This document shows, piece after piece, positions 49,201 through 62,279 of a DNA stretch of 64,000 bases. Source of the DNA: Certhia americana. Taxonomy: Eukaryota > Chordata > Aves > Passeriformes > Certhiidae. The notes under the pieces were generated by a model. That model was not told where the DNA came from. It searched no databases and was given only the letters and a program-made list of their open reading frames with translations. Numbering within the stretch: the stretch's first letter is position 1; the number at the start of each line of letters is the position of its first letter. Where the stretch lies: positions 29,454,473-29,518,472 of the forward strand of contig CM031879.1 of assembly GCA_018697195.1 (NCBI GenBank), given 5' to 3'. The translations under genes and the position numbers were made by a program.

Positions 49201-50190
49201 AAGGCAGGGTCTCTGACAGTACAGAGAATATTGCTGTCAGACCCTAGCTATCAAAAATGAGTAAAGGAACACAGTCTTTGATAGATCTAAAAAGTCTGAG
49301 TAGATCTAATTATGTAACTATGCTGTGAAATAGCTCTCTGTGGACACAATGATACAGTTAAAAAATACTGTTTCCTTTTTAGACTAAACGAGAGGCTGGT
49401 TTTCTCTTTTGTGTTTCTTCTTCACTTTTTTGACAACTGGTTACAGCTGTCTTCACTATTATCCTCTCCTTGCATACCTGTTTGAAAGCTAATTAAGATT
49501 TTCATTCTGAAGTATTTACATTACCAATATCCTTGAATATGATTATACAGTCATCTGGCATAGTTTATCTCTTTTTTTATGCAAAAAAAAAATACTTAGA
49601 ATAAATTAATTATTGCTTGGAATAACTATAATGGTGACAAATGAGCCAACCAAATTATTCTTCCTACTATACCTTGCAAATTAAGTATTATATGTAGAAT
49701 TATACTATAATAGAAACAAGAGCTATGTTCACATGCAAAAATAAAAATGGCTTTATGCTGTATTCAATGTACTCACTGGAGGCATTCTAATAATAAATAA
49801 CTTAATTTGAACAGTTGGAATAATTGATAGTATGAATACTGGGATGTGAAAAACATATTTGTAACAAACAAATATTAATTTCCAGTGAGATAAGCTATAT
49901 GAAATAGACCTGAGTTAAGATCCAAGTCTGAGCAGTTTCAAATGTTTGCATTCATTTCCAATTATAGTCTTACACAGAAGACACTCAGCTAGCAAGTCAA
50001 TACACTTTTCAAGTGAAGCACAATTAAAGAATGTGTTGCTATTTATTTCAGAAATCACTATTCTGTGACTTGACATATGTATATATATATATATATTACA
50101 CAAAGAGAGCCACATTTAGAAGGCTGGCATTGTCATTATCCAAAATAAGAAAACAAGACCCTGAACAAAATCTGAAAAGTAATGTTTTTT
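46280..50190. other. Unassigned AT-rich DNA
   Basis: No gene, RNA gene or named repeat was recognised. Somewhat GC-richer patches at 46700-46920 and 48610-48830 have no assignable identity. A (TA)n run lies at 50080-50097. Confidence 0.5.
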
Positions 50191-50195
50191 AAAGA

Positions 50196-50357
50196 TTCAA
50201 AATTAAGTATGATATAGTAAAATTTTATATTTGGACACAGTATAAATTTTATATATTTTTTAGCTGTCTTAGAAGTTCAGAATTAAGTATAATATATGTA
50301 TACATATTTTTCCTTTGGACATTAAGTTATTTTTCTATTATTCTTTAGTTGTCTGAA
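50196..50357. repeat. Diverged 80-bp tandem duplication
   Basis: Copy 1 (50196-50275) and copy 2 (50276-50357) share, in order, TTCARAATTAAGTATRATAT, TTTGGACA and TTTAGYTGTCT followed by GAA. The central AT-rich part has diverged. It is an old segmental tandem duplication in non-coding DNA. Confidence 0.75.
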
Positions 50358-50359
50358 AG

Positions 50360-51285
50360 AATTCATACTCTGAAAAAGAACACCCAAAAATATTTCTGTG
50401 TGCTTCGTGTGTAAAGAAATAGAGAGATAAAAGCTAGACCGCCTTTATTATTTTGCTTTCTTGTAATTTTAACAAGTCATGTTCATTGTTTCCATTGGTT
50501 CAAAAAAGAACAAGAGAAAAGGAATGTCAGCTCTTTGTGTCAGTTTGTAAGCATCTCTTATGCGAACAACACTCAAAGGAAAAAAGCCAGATTCAAGATG
50601 TGATTTGGATTCTAAAAATAGGCATTTGTTCTCCCCAGCAAATCCCAAAGGGATCCCTGGTGCCTTAGGAAAAAGTTTAAAGCAGACATACAGTAAGAGG
50701 GGACCTAGCAGCATGCAATCATCAGCAGCTGTCACTGAGCACTGCTCAACAAGAAAGTCAAAGACAAGTCATCGACCCTCATTAAATAAATGGAAGAAAC
50801 TCTCATTATTTTGCAGCACCCTCCTGGGGGTAAAAGCGTAGCCATTCATCAAGGGCAGTGGGGGTCTCACATTTGCAGCCCAGTTCTCAGTTGGTGAGAG
50901 TAAGATTTCAGCCTTCTGTGGCATTTACACCAACACTTCTTGTTTGTGGTGTTGTTCATTCCCTCCTCCACCTGCGGCCACGGTGTGCTGCCTTGGAAAG
51001 ACAGGCACATAGGGAAAAGAGCAGAAGGAGGAGGATCATGATTTTAGCCTCATGTGTTTCCTCTTTTGGAATATGGTGATATTTTTCAGTATATTTTTGA
51101 TACATGTAGCTCTGATACTGGCCTGACCAGTGAAATTCAGCATTTTCTCTTTGCTTTCAACAAAAGCTCCTCTTTCACAGGTAGTTTCCAGCCTAACAGG
51201 GCAATTCACAATGAGGTCAAAAGAGGAATGTGAATCGAGGTAGTCTGGCCAAATGCATATCCCTCCATCTGTGTAGTGTCCTCTC
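50360..51285. other. Unassigned DNA
   Basis: Several overlapping frames of 70-93 codons occur at 50450-51080 in sequence of slightly higher GC. None shows a domain, a good start context or splice sites, so none is called. Confidence 0.45.
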
Positions 51286-51477
51286 ATGCCATTTTACAAG
51301 GGCAGATTGCAATAAGACAAGAGGAAATAGTTTTAAGCTAATAGGAGAGAGATTTAGATTAAATATTAGGAAAAAATCTTTACTATAAGGGTGATGAGGC
51401 AATGGAACATGTTATACAGAGAAGTTGAGGATGATATTTAAGGTCCTTTCCAACTCAGATGATTCTATGATTCTATG
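51286..51477 (+). mobile_element. CR1 LINE 3' end with internal deletion
   Basis: CR1 terminal words occur in order: GGCAGATTGCAATAAGACAAG, GAAATAGTTTTAAGCTAA, GATTTAGATTAAATATTAGG, GGTGATGAGGCAATGGAACA and TAAGGTCCTTTCCAACTC. The canonical bird CR1 tail GATTCTATGATTCTATG follows at 51460-51476. Between CAGAGAAGTTG and AGGATGATATTTAAGG roughly 100 bases of the usual element appear to be missing. The intact double octamer gives a clear 3' boundary. Confidence 0.9.
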
Positions 51478-51479
51478 TT

Positions 51480-54400
51480 GAAGTGCATAAGGCATGCCCT
51501 GGGAACAGCTACTAGATTAAAGCTCACTAGGCAAAACTGTGGAGAATCCTAAATAGCTGGGCAACTTGCTGATAATTTCCTGAATACTTTAAAGTCCTGC
51601 ATGTGAAAAGAAAATCTTTCATGGACCTGTGACACCTCCAAGGCTAAGCAGAAGCTGACCAACATTTTTCATTCCTGGGAATTTAGAGACTCGGTCTTAG
51701 TTAAGTCTGCTTTAGCTATTAAATCCTATCCAAAAGTTTATTACAAGCTACCAGAACTGTCAGGAAACAAGGACAAAATCAAGAGTATTGGTCCAACTAC
51801 AGACATATTTACAGTTTGCACTGACCTCATATGTATGTAGGTTTAAAAATATTCAAGTTATTATAGCAGAGTATAAAGCTGAACTCAAGCAAGTTGATCT
51901 CACTGTAGTTTTCAAGGTGAAACAAAAAATAAAATTGCCAAAAAACATATTAGAGTTAGTGATTAAGTGTCTCTTTATACACATTTGGGAAACTGTTAGA
52001 GACAGTTCTGATGGGAAAGACATGATTACTTCTGATTACTCTGCACTGTCCCATTACAGGCGTCCAATACCAGATTTCAGTGGAAAAATAATCCATATAA
52101 CCATAAATATGTGAAGTGTATATCATGCAACCATCATAAGTATCACAGTTACAATTAAACTGAATTACATAACAAAATATTTACACATGGTATGTGCCTT
52201 TGACACTTCCTTCACTTATGTTATAAATGTAAGAGTCTTCAGAGCTCAGACTCTTCTGAAGGAAGGTCTACTGGGAAGAAAATCTATTGAAAGGAATATC
52301 TATTGAAAGGAAATAGATAGGAAGATCTATTGAAAGGGAAAATATATTCCTGTGTGAGGCTTTTAAAAATTAAATTAATTGCATTTTATCATGTTATAAA
52401 ATACCAAAACATGCTGCACACTGTTTATCACAATGGGCTAATAAATTTGATATCAGGACAGGTATGGAGGAAGTCTCTTTTCTTACTATCTTCACTGTTT
52501 GGATTGTGAAAAGATGGGCTTCTTCAAATTATATGTGGAACAGGGGAACCCTACAGGATTATTCCTTTCAGCATTTAAAGCTTGTTATATTTCTGTACTC
52601 ATTGCCTGCATAGGTTGAAAATGCATGGGTATGATAATGATAATGACATGCAGTCAGTTCATAGAATCAGGGAGTAATATTTTGTAAAGCACTATTATAT
52701 GTTGGGACATTAGAAGGGATCATTAGGAGAAGTAAATATTTGAGAATTGAAAAGTATGTCCAGAGTCCTGGCACTCATAAGACAAATAAGGAAAGGACAA
52801 GAATGTGTGACCATGAATTTTACAACTACAGTCTGTGCAACTATCATTTAGCAAACATTCATTACCATTATTAATAACGTGACATAAATGGGAAACAGCA
52901 GACTTAATCCATATACTTGGCAGATATATGAAACAGCAGATGGCACTTTAAGTGGGATGGGGGGAATACCCAGCAGACACTAACACTTCCTGGCCATAGA
53001 TCTGGCATTTATATAAAGTGAGACAAAATCTGGACCTAGTAAAGGCCTCACATGTATACACTTGTGTACAATTATTTTTGTGTCTGCTAGGCAGATCGTA
53101 ATTCTGGCTATGACATTCTTTCCCTCTCATCTGGGAAATGTTCCAGCCATGTTCAAACTGGGGCTGTGGCAACATAGCCACATAAAATCCTGCTTGGGAA
53201 CAGATTACTGTAGAAGATTGCCACTGAACTTGCCTAAATGTGTGCTCCCTGTGACACCAAGGAACGATGTAGCCCTTGCTTGTGTCTTGAAGTAAACAAT
53301 ATATACCTGCAATATATCACATTAAACCAATATGACTTTATATGTGGTATAAGTGCTACATTGTTCCTAAATAAACATTTTTTCAGAACAGTTTGTTAAT
53401 GGATACAGGTGTATTTTGCAGTCATCTGTAAGCTGTCACCCACAAAATGCAACCCATTTAACTCTAAATTTATTCTGCCTCACATAAGTCGTTTTTTTAG
53501 TCTGTGTCATTTAAGAGAAAGAAGAAAATTTAGAAACTTCTCTGATCATTTCTACTGGTAGTATAATCTTATATATTGCTGAAGATCAGAAGACATGATA
53601 ATAATTCATTATTTCATCTTATTAAAACACATTCAGATGAACATACCTAAGTTATTTGTATGAATGCTCTTCCATTTTGGAGAAAAGGCTATACTAATAA
53701 TAACTTTCCAAAATTCAGATAGTCCTAAATCCACACTACCCCTTTTTCATTTCTTAGGAAAGGGCTATTTCTTGACTTACATTGATTGTATGTGCTGAAA
53801 AAACTTCTAGAATATGAAAGTATCATAGGTACATAATGCAAATAGATACAATTACGTCACAACATATAATTCTGATGACATGCAGCTAGGCATAGAAAAA
53901 ATATGTCAAGGCAGGCTTGAATCAATTCCCCTATATAATTAAACTTCACATAATTTTGCATGCATACAGCTGTCAAATTTCTGGCTGCTTTTATAGGCAC
54001 ATTTTTAAAATAAACTTCAGAACTAATGCTAACTTTGTACAAGACAGTGATTCCTCTTCCAGGGTACTAAGAACTAAAGCTTATATTAAAAGTGACTTTG
54101 TGATATTTTTATATTGGAAAACAACCGTTTCTTTCTTTTCTTTTCCCCCAATGTAATCCATGAATACTGGATTACAAAATACTGTAAATATACAAATAAT
54201 TGTTCTTTGTTTTTTATGACTGAAGATATCAGTATTTTAGAAATTAGATTAATGACACATATATTTGAATTCATAATATTCTCCTGACATTCAGTTCCAG
54301 GTCTACAAATTTTTAAATATTTTGTAGCCTGATCATGGTTAACTTTCATCTTTGTGATCACAAGAATAAAGATATCTTTGAAAATTTATGTAGCATTTTC

Positions 54401-57400
54401 AAAACAAGTTTTCTTTGGGAGGCTCCTTTTACGCCTGCAGTATGAAGTTACTTCACACTAGGACAAATTTGGGCAGCAAATTCTGATGTAAGATTTTCCC
54501 TTGCTAGTGAGAAGACAGAAAATAAAATCCATAGGCATTATTGGTGATGAAAGTACTTCTTTTCTTCAAGAAACCACTTTATAAGATAACCTCCTGGACA
54601 ATAGCATGGCTTTTGGTGATAAAAAAAGCACTCATTTCTACTTTTTGCTTTGTTGAGGGATTTTCCTCTCTATTAGTTCTTCTTCACCATTACAGTATCC
54701 TTCAGGAGGGTCAGCAGGTAGCCAAATATTTGTATTTTAAATCTATCTATGAACAGCATAACTCATTGCCTCTGCTTTTCTGTGATCCATTATGAGTGGA
54801 ACCACAGTGAGAGCAGTTGAATTCAGTTACAGAACCTTACTTGGCACACAAGTCATGGTGTGTGTAAACACTGTCAAAGGACCAGTGTTCAGAAAAAAGA
54901 GAAGATAAACCTGAATAATATGGCCCCCATTATTTTATCTTTATAGTCAAGAAATAGGCATGTGCAGTCCTCATCTTCCTCTAGTCCTGTTAGGTTTTGG
55001 CAAAAATTTCTGTAAGAATAATGCATGATTCTTAACATTTTCATGGCTTAGTGTGAAATAATATTGCAAAGAAAAGAGAAGCTGAAGGACAATGAGAAGA
55101 GCTTAAGCTTAGAAATTATATAACTGATTCACAGACTTCCTCAATGGAAAACTGTGTAGTGTAGTATTTAATACTCAGGTTAATTTACCATATAAAATTA
55201 TTTTAGTATTTTGTGTTCAACAGATTCTATTTTTCCTGTTTTGCTTAATGCTACACAAGAAAAAGATACCTCCACCCACTTCTGCCAGCAGCTTTTAGGG
55301 CACAGAGTAGAGGGGAGATGAAATACTCATAGGCAGAATGGAAATTAATTTCCACCTCTTACTCATTGGAAGAGTACACTGAATGCTTAACGATTCAGGA
55401 AGAGAATTCTAGGGAAATGAACAAGCTAAAATATTAATTGCTAAACAGTCACAGAATATACTAGACTAAAAAGAAACAACTTCAGAAATAACCTGAGTCT
55501 TAATATCTACCCCTCAGATTTGGATCCCCCTTGCAGGGCTCTGAATTGTAAGCCTTCTTCAGGGGCAATGCCCATCTTTCTTTGGGTGAAAGGGAAGGTC
55601 TCATTGCAGTACCTCAGAGGTCAAAGCTACCATGCAGCACAGAAGAGACACATTTACAAATCTCTGCCGGAGGGGCAGGGCCAGGGGCAACAAGTGCACT
55701 GCATAAATCAGGAAGGATCAAGAAGGGCAGGAGTCTGAGACTGATGCATCCCCCCCAGTCAGAGAGCAGAGGTTGAATGGGTAAAGGTCTCATGGGAAAC
55801 TTGCCAGGGTACTTTCAGTACCTTGGTGCACTCAGGACCCTGACACAGAAATTTCTGCAGATGTTGTGTATCTAATACAGAGACCAAATAACTAAAACTG
55901 TCAGTTAGGCTAAGACCCTTCATTAATCTCAAGTGCTTTGGAAAGATACTGTGTATTGTAAGATATTTAAATTTATTTTAAAATAATCAGCCTTTTAAAA
56001 TGATTTATCTTGAATGACTCAATAATTACATCGAATTACAACAACAGTTAGTGACACTGAAGGCATGTGAAGTGTGTCAGGTTTCAATTACTGAACAGAA
56101 AAGGAAGATGACAAAGTTTTGGCATTAGAACACACACCTTTATCAAGGAGAGTTACAATGTTTTGGACAGCAGGCATGGGCAGAGCTGAGTTAGTCTGAT
56201 TAATAAATCCTTCATGGAAGAAGCACTGTATTGAAAGGACTGTGACAGAAAAAGCATGAATTCTGTATTGCAGTCTTATATCCATGACAAAAGTTCATGT
56301 GTTCATCACAAGGATCATTATTTACTTGTGAGAATTTGAGAAAAATATTTTATTAAGCAGTCAGGACGATGGGAAAAATCTGTCAATTATGAAGCTACAT
56401 TCTTCAACATGTATGCAACAGTAGTGTGCAGTGGGCAAGTTACAGAACAAGCCAACATTTTATTTTTTAAACTTATTTAAGATTCAGCCATAAAACTGCA
56501 AAATTTCCTGATGTTAAACCTAGCATAGTGTAAGTGACTTCTGACAAACATTACCTCAAACATACCAATAGGATCAAGTGCACCTAGAATTATTAAGAAC
56601 ATGAAGCTAGACCTACACTCTTGGAAACCTTATCATTATCTTCCTCAATTATTAGCAATAAGAATCAGCTTGAGACACTTCAAATTCCTCCTTAATTACA
56701 CTTTTACAAGGAGTCCAGTATATCATAACACCTACTGCAAGAGAGTACACATTTTAATTTTGAATGTCATAAAGTAATCCCCCAACCCTAAACTGGAATC
56801 AGGAAAGTAAGGGCAACACTTTTCCACTTTTTTCCATTCAGTTCTTCTTCTTTCAAATTACAGACTATCTGCCAATGCTCTAAGTTCTTAAAAAAACCTA
56901 AAACCTTCTTTTTGTATTTTTTTTCTGCTTTTCTGAGATGAAAGTGAAAATACGTATTAAGAGCAACCCCATATAGGAATGAATGGTTTTCACTATTAAG
57001 TTTACATAGAGGTAGCCAAACAGGCAGAAAATGTTTTCACAAATTGAAATAGTTGATGCATTTTAAGATGTTCTGGTACTTACCAAGTATCAATAATGTA
57101 TTACTATCTATTATCTGGAGATGTTAGAATACAGGAAAACAAGTAGGCTATTCCTTAAATCATTTGGGGGAAATAAATTGAACCTAGTTTCCAAAAACTA
57201 GACTAGTGAAAATAGCACTATTTGAATATACCTAGCTCAGAAGTCATAGACCTATTCTTTTTGTTTAATGGATGATTCAGTTTCACAATGAAAAAAACCT
57301 GAAATCTTGTCCTTTATTTTACATTGGTAAATTGAAGGTACTGCCTTTCCCTAGAACTTTTGTCAGCCCTAAAGTCCTCTGGATTTAAATGGGCCAATGA

Positions 57401-59010
57401 GATTAAGTCCAAGACTATTCAACTTCTGAAATGAAAAAGGGTCAAAAGAAATATTGGAGACAATAATGGCATTCCTGAAAAGTCTCTCTTCTCATTCTGT
57501 GTAGGGTGTTTGTTTGCATAAATTCAGCAAAAGAGTACAATTACCCAGACTGCTCTAACGAGGCTTGTATATGTACCACAGACTATAAAATACAGTGTCT
57601 CATATAGAAATGAGTGTTCCAGATTCATAGATGAAAAATGGTTACGCGTGTTGCACATCTTCACTAAACTTAATAAGGAATGAGATACTGCTAACATGCA
57701 AACAAGACTAAATGGAAAGTATTTCTTCATAGTCATATCCATGTGGTATAAAATAAACAACAGAAGTACAGTTTCATGATATCCTTCAAACACCACAAAT
57801 ATTTAAATCATTGGTACTTGGAACTTTGAATATTCAAACTACTCCCTATGCATTCTTCAGATTTCTGGAATTAAGCCTTACTCAGCTCCCTCAATTAAGA
57901 TTCAGCCTGCCTAAAGTTTTACTTCTATAGCATAGTTACTTGGTATCTGATGCCTGTATTTGAGAAAAAAAAAATCAACAACCTGTTTTGAAAAGCCTGC
58001 CCAAGTGAAGGTCACAACATTCCCACTTTCTGCAGTGGACTTATGATCTCATCCACAATGGAAGAAAAATTTTATCTGTTTCAAACAATACTGGAAGGGA
58101 CTGTAACAGAGCATTTACAGAATATCAGAAAATGTGTTTCTGGATAATAAAAATTAATAACATAATTGCAACCCTTTTACTCATTGTTTAAAAATGAATG
58201 AAATATACAAATTTCTTAAAAAAAAGTTTTGGAAAGAGAAAAAATTATATTTGATCATTTCAATGGAATTCCTTAATGGGGCATTTTGATATTGCAATTT
58301 AATCAGAAGTAAAAAGGGAAAAAACCTGAACATCTGAAACTAGTGTAACTTATTATATTTAAGTCATCTTTTTCTAATGCAAAGTTTCAGACTGCTATAA
58401 CTGTGTCTTTCATGTTTGTGTACAGGGCCAGGCATACTTCAACATTAATTACACACTTACCTCTGGAAAGAGGCTTATGAGTGAAACGATTCTTGTGAAA
58501 TATCATATCATGTGAAATGATTCTGTAGAACACCATGTGGAATGGAAGTGAATAAGTTAAGATATTAAACCTTTTAAAAAAATTTAGGGACTCCAGAGAA
58601 CTGAGACAAGAAATATTTAATGTTGACATAACCTAATGTTTAGCCTTTAAATTTAAGAGGTCCCATACCCTTTGAGACATATGTATGGATGAAACCTCTT
58701 GACTTCATTGTTGCTGATTGTCAAAGGCTTGTTTGTGCAGTTTGTACATGGATTATATAATTTGGAAAAGGACTATGAAGAGATGATGCATAAATGCTCT
58801 GTGTTTATTTTGATTATCACTGTAGCTAATATCCATTACACAATTATGATAATCAAATGCCTTTTCAGCTTCAAACAATGCATAATGAAATGAAAAATGT
58901 TTTTTATTTGTAAAATTTTGACTTGGTTGATTAAATAATTACAAAGCATATGTGTAAATAAAAAATAAATCTTCTTTTATTTTACAAGACATTGCAAAAT
59001 TTGAAGAGTA
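51480..59010. other. Mostly unassigned AT-rich DNA
   Basis: No gene or named transposon was recognised. A plus-strand frame of 108 codons (51788-52114) has no recognisable domain. A GC-richer patch at 55500-55860, with two overlapping plus-strand frames, is of unknown origin. A small degenerate tandem repeat lies at 52282-52338. Confidence 0.5.
52282..52338. repeat. Degenerate ATCTATTGAAAGGA repeat
   Basis: The 14-base word ATCTATTGAAAGGA occurs at 52282-52295 and 52298-52311, and with one change at 52325-52338. Spacings of 16 and 27 bases show irregular expansion. Confidence 0.85.
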
Positions 59011-59016
59011 CTTTAA

Positions 59017-59066
59017 ATTAGTGAAGCTGTACTTCACTAATCATCACAGCTTTCACAGTGAAAGCT
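59017..59066. repeat. Two adjacent perfect hairpins
   Basis: ATTAGTGAAG (59017-59026) pairs with CTTCACTAAT (59032-59041) over a 5-base loop. Six bases later AGCTTTCAC (59048-59056) pairs with GTGAAAGCT (59058-59066) around a single A. Both stems share the GTGAA/TTCAC word. Confidence 0.85.
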
Positions 59067-59069
59067 CCA

Positions 59070-62000
59070 TCACTGGCTCCTGGATAAAAGACTGATTTCC
59101 AAACATGTCATTGTGGATCTATTTAGTTAGAGGAATTAGTCAACAAGGGATTGAATTTTCAACTAAGAAAGAACAGCAAATACAATTTTATCTTTTTGTT
59201 TGTAGCAATAATCTTTGTGAATAACTGCATGGAGAACACAAAATTAATAGTTTGGTTGGTATAAAAGAGTCTACTCAATTTTTATTACTTTATATCCAAG
59301 CAGCACACAGGTTGTTTGAGAGATCTTTAACAAAGAGTGAACTGCACCTAAATACTTCGTAGTGAGACAAAACCAGAACCACTTTGTTCAGACAGACTTG
59401 GTAACAGCAAATTAGTACTGAAGTTATATTGCTACTGTAGTCTCAAGGGACTGATTCTATTAAACATTTTTTGTAGAAATTTTAAATGAACACAGTTGAG
59501 ACCTATGTCTTTGACATGAACATACTTAATATCATATGGAGAAAATTTATTATGAACTCCATAATACTTGAACAAGTATCATAACCCAAGACACCCTGTT
59601 GAATAGAGGGTTTGTTTTTTTTAGAGTGAATATTTAATTGTGCAGTTTATTGTCATCAGTGGAGATTAATCAAAGTAATGACATGTTTTTCACTTAGAAA
59701 ATTATTAAAAATTATTTGAATATGGGATAGGAGGAATGATTTTCTAACTCAAATTATATAAACATTCAAAAATTATTGATTTTCAAGACCCCACCTGAAA
59801 GGTAAGTCTTACATGATTTCTATTTCTTTGGAAAAGGGAAGTACCAAACTGAGGATAATGCCATAGGCAAATCTCAAAAAAAAAAAGCCCAAACCAATTT
59901 ACAGATATATATGTGCTTGAAAATTTAATATTAAAAATTGTCCTGTTTGGGAAATTAGAGACTGATTAAGTTATATAAATTAATCAATTAATAATGGAAA
60001 CATTTATCAAAAAAATTATGTAAGTTATGAGAAAAGAGCATTCCAAGTCAACATTTGGTTTTATCCAGAGGACTAGTGAAAATGTGAATTTTGCTTGGAT
60101 ATGACACCACCAAAATCTTGCAATTTGTGTAAAGCTTCTAAGATCAGAAGTATAGCAAATGAGCTTCCATACCTATTTTTCTAGTCCTCACATTTGACAA
60201 GATTAGACGTTCTCATATGATTTTGACCCTAGCCAGAAAATAATCTGCAGCAAAGGGCCATTCCTGGTTCAGCCTATATAGTATCAGGTTAAGAAATGTT
60301 AATTCATTTATCAGTGTAGTAAGATGGGATTCGGAGGAACACTGAGTCAGACAATTTCTGCTGTCATTAAATAATTGTTGCACTTCTGTATTCTTCCCTC
60401 ACCAATGGATATAGTTCAGCACTGGAGTTCATGGTGTTTTTACTGTATTAGCCCGAAAAAAACCCACTGCTCCCATTCCGGGATTTTTCGGCTTTGGCTG
60501 AGGATTTGTTGTCATTTGTTAAAAGCCTAATTTATTTCAAATCCTATGGGATAGATTATTTTTTCTTTTTTCAAATGTGTTTCAGGCCTTGAGTCATTTT
60601 GTTGACTCAGCCTCTGTCATGGCTTCTGAGTCTCTGGCCAAAAGTTCATAGCCTTCAGGCTGCTTAGCTGCATTTTAGTGCCAAAAAAAGGGCAGTCTGA
60701 TTTAGAGAGGGCATAAGGGGAAAGGAGAAGCAAAAATTAATGCCAGGAGTAGAAAAGACCTGAAAGGATGGACTAAATCAGTGCCAAAATGTTGACAGTG
60801 TCAGTGCACTATGAGGGCAGGAATGGTGGAGACTGCCCATGGGTCAGGCAGGGTGAACCTCAACAGCCGGGGACAGTTCCATGATCTCTGGGACATCAGC
60901 CAGAAAGGTCCTGCCCTGCCTGCCCCCAGCTGGGAACATTATCTCAAGATTATTTTTGTAACATGGACCTGATTATGTTTTTGGGTTTGGTTTTTTTTTT
61001 TAAAGAAACTGAGACAATTGAAAGTGCTCGCAAAAGGTCTGTTCAAAGTTAAAAGGTTTGACAGTAAGGGTAAGATCCATTTCAAAATGTCAGTCTCCTA
61101 AAAAGTTTTACTGTTAAATTTGAGCTCACCTACATTCCCTCTATAGCCCCTGATACAGGACAGGCACCTTATAAAAATACTTTACTGTTCTGGTTCATTG
61201 TCCTATAACAAGGATTTCTCTCCAAGTTGCCAACCTGGAGAGATTGTCTTAGACTACAGAAAGAACTTATAGGATCACCATAAGAAGACTGCAAACTCTG
61301 AGGTAGTAATATAAATTCCTTCTCCCAGGAACTAGCCATTGTCAGTTTGCAGTGGTTGGACTCTTTGAGCATAGGTGTAGCTCTGCTCTTTTCCCAAGCA
61401 GTTGATCTAAAAGATCTAGTTTATCAAAGAGATAAGCTGACTCTCTTTAAAAGAGTGCCAGCAAATATGAACAAAGAGCTGTATGGGATACTGAGTCCCT
61501 TTATGACATAGGGCACTATGATCAAGCCCAGTTTTCAAAGCAGTAAGGTTCTTTGAAATTATGAGCCATAATTTCATCCCTTTACTGTGACAATTTATCC
61601 AGGAGGCAAACAAAACCCATCAGAAAACTGAGGAAAAAGGTATAAATCATACTTAAGCGTGGAATTCCTAGAACAAAAAAATAATCTTTAATTATTATTT
61701 CTTCAAAGAAATATCAAGCTTCATAACTATGTATGTAACAAATAAGTCTACCTTGTATAAACAGAGCCTTTGGATAGCTTACCTGAAATCCTAAACTCAA
61801 CACCATTAGGAGAGCTAAGAAACATACACATTTCAAAAATTATAAAATATATGTCTCATTCATGCAAAATGGCAAACTTTACTCTAGAAAACAATCATAT
61901 GATTACTTTTTATCATGTGTGTAATTCCAGTTGAATGGTATTCCTCATGTTCCTGATGAATTTATGAACGTGGTAAGTTAAGGACATGCCTAAATGCTGA

Positions 62001-62159
62001 GAGATGCCACAGAATTCAGGATATTCCTGAAAAGGAATCTGAGATGCATTGAAGAGTATCTTTGGCTTGAAATTTTACAGTCAAGTTAATTGTTGCTAAA
62101 CTGATTAGATGATATGTTCATACAAATAAAACTCCATTGTCAGGCTAAAAATGCATATT
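59070..62159. other. Unassigned DNA; may include 3' UTR of the 62 kb exon
   Basis: No protein gene was recognised. If the exon at 62160-62275 is real, its 3' untranslated region runs into this stretch. Candidate poly-A signals on the minus strand are ATTAAA at 61687-61692 and AATAAA at 60531-60536. The stretch 60430-60950 is conspicuously richer in G and C than its surroundings and is not identified. Confidence 0.35.
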
Positions 62160-62275
62160 TTAATCACTTCTTGATCTCTTCTTACGTTTACCGCCGCCAT
62201 ACTTATTCTCTAAGTGATTTAGAAGATTGATACCACCATAATATGTCTGAAGCATTCCACAGGATTTGTTGTTTT
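62160..62275 (-). CDS. Candidate terminal coding exon, unknown gene
   Basis: On the minus strand a long pyrimidine tract and AG (TTTTTTTTTTTTCTTTACAG, ending at 62276) precede an open frame of 37 codons that ends at TAA (62162-62160). The frame starts with two bases completing a split codon, so it is a phase-1 acceptor. The peptide begins NNKSCGMLQTYYGG, continues with INLLNHLENKY and ends in a basic tail, GGGKRKKRSRSD. A tail like this fits a nuclear-localisation or heparin-binding terminus. The composition and strong acceptor stand out from the AT-rich chance frames nearby. Upstream, AAG|GTATGT at about 63895-63901 is a consensus donor in the matching phase (EDIFSCIANK just before it). However, the most obvious acceptor for that exon (at 63943-63944) would place an in-frame stop, so I do not annotate it. 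I do not recognise the family. Confidence 0.4.
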
Positions 62276-62279
62276 CTGT

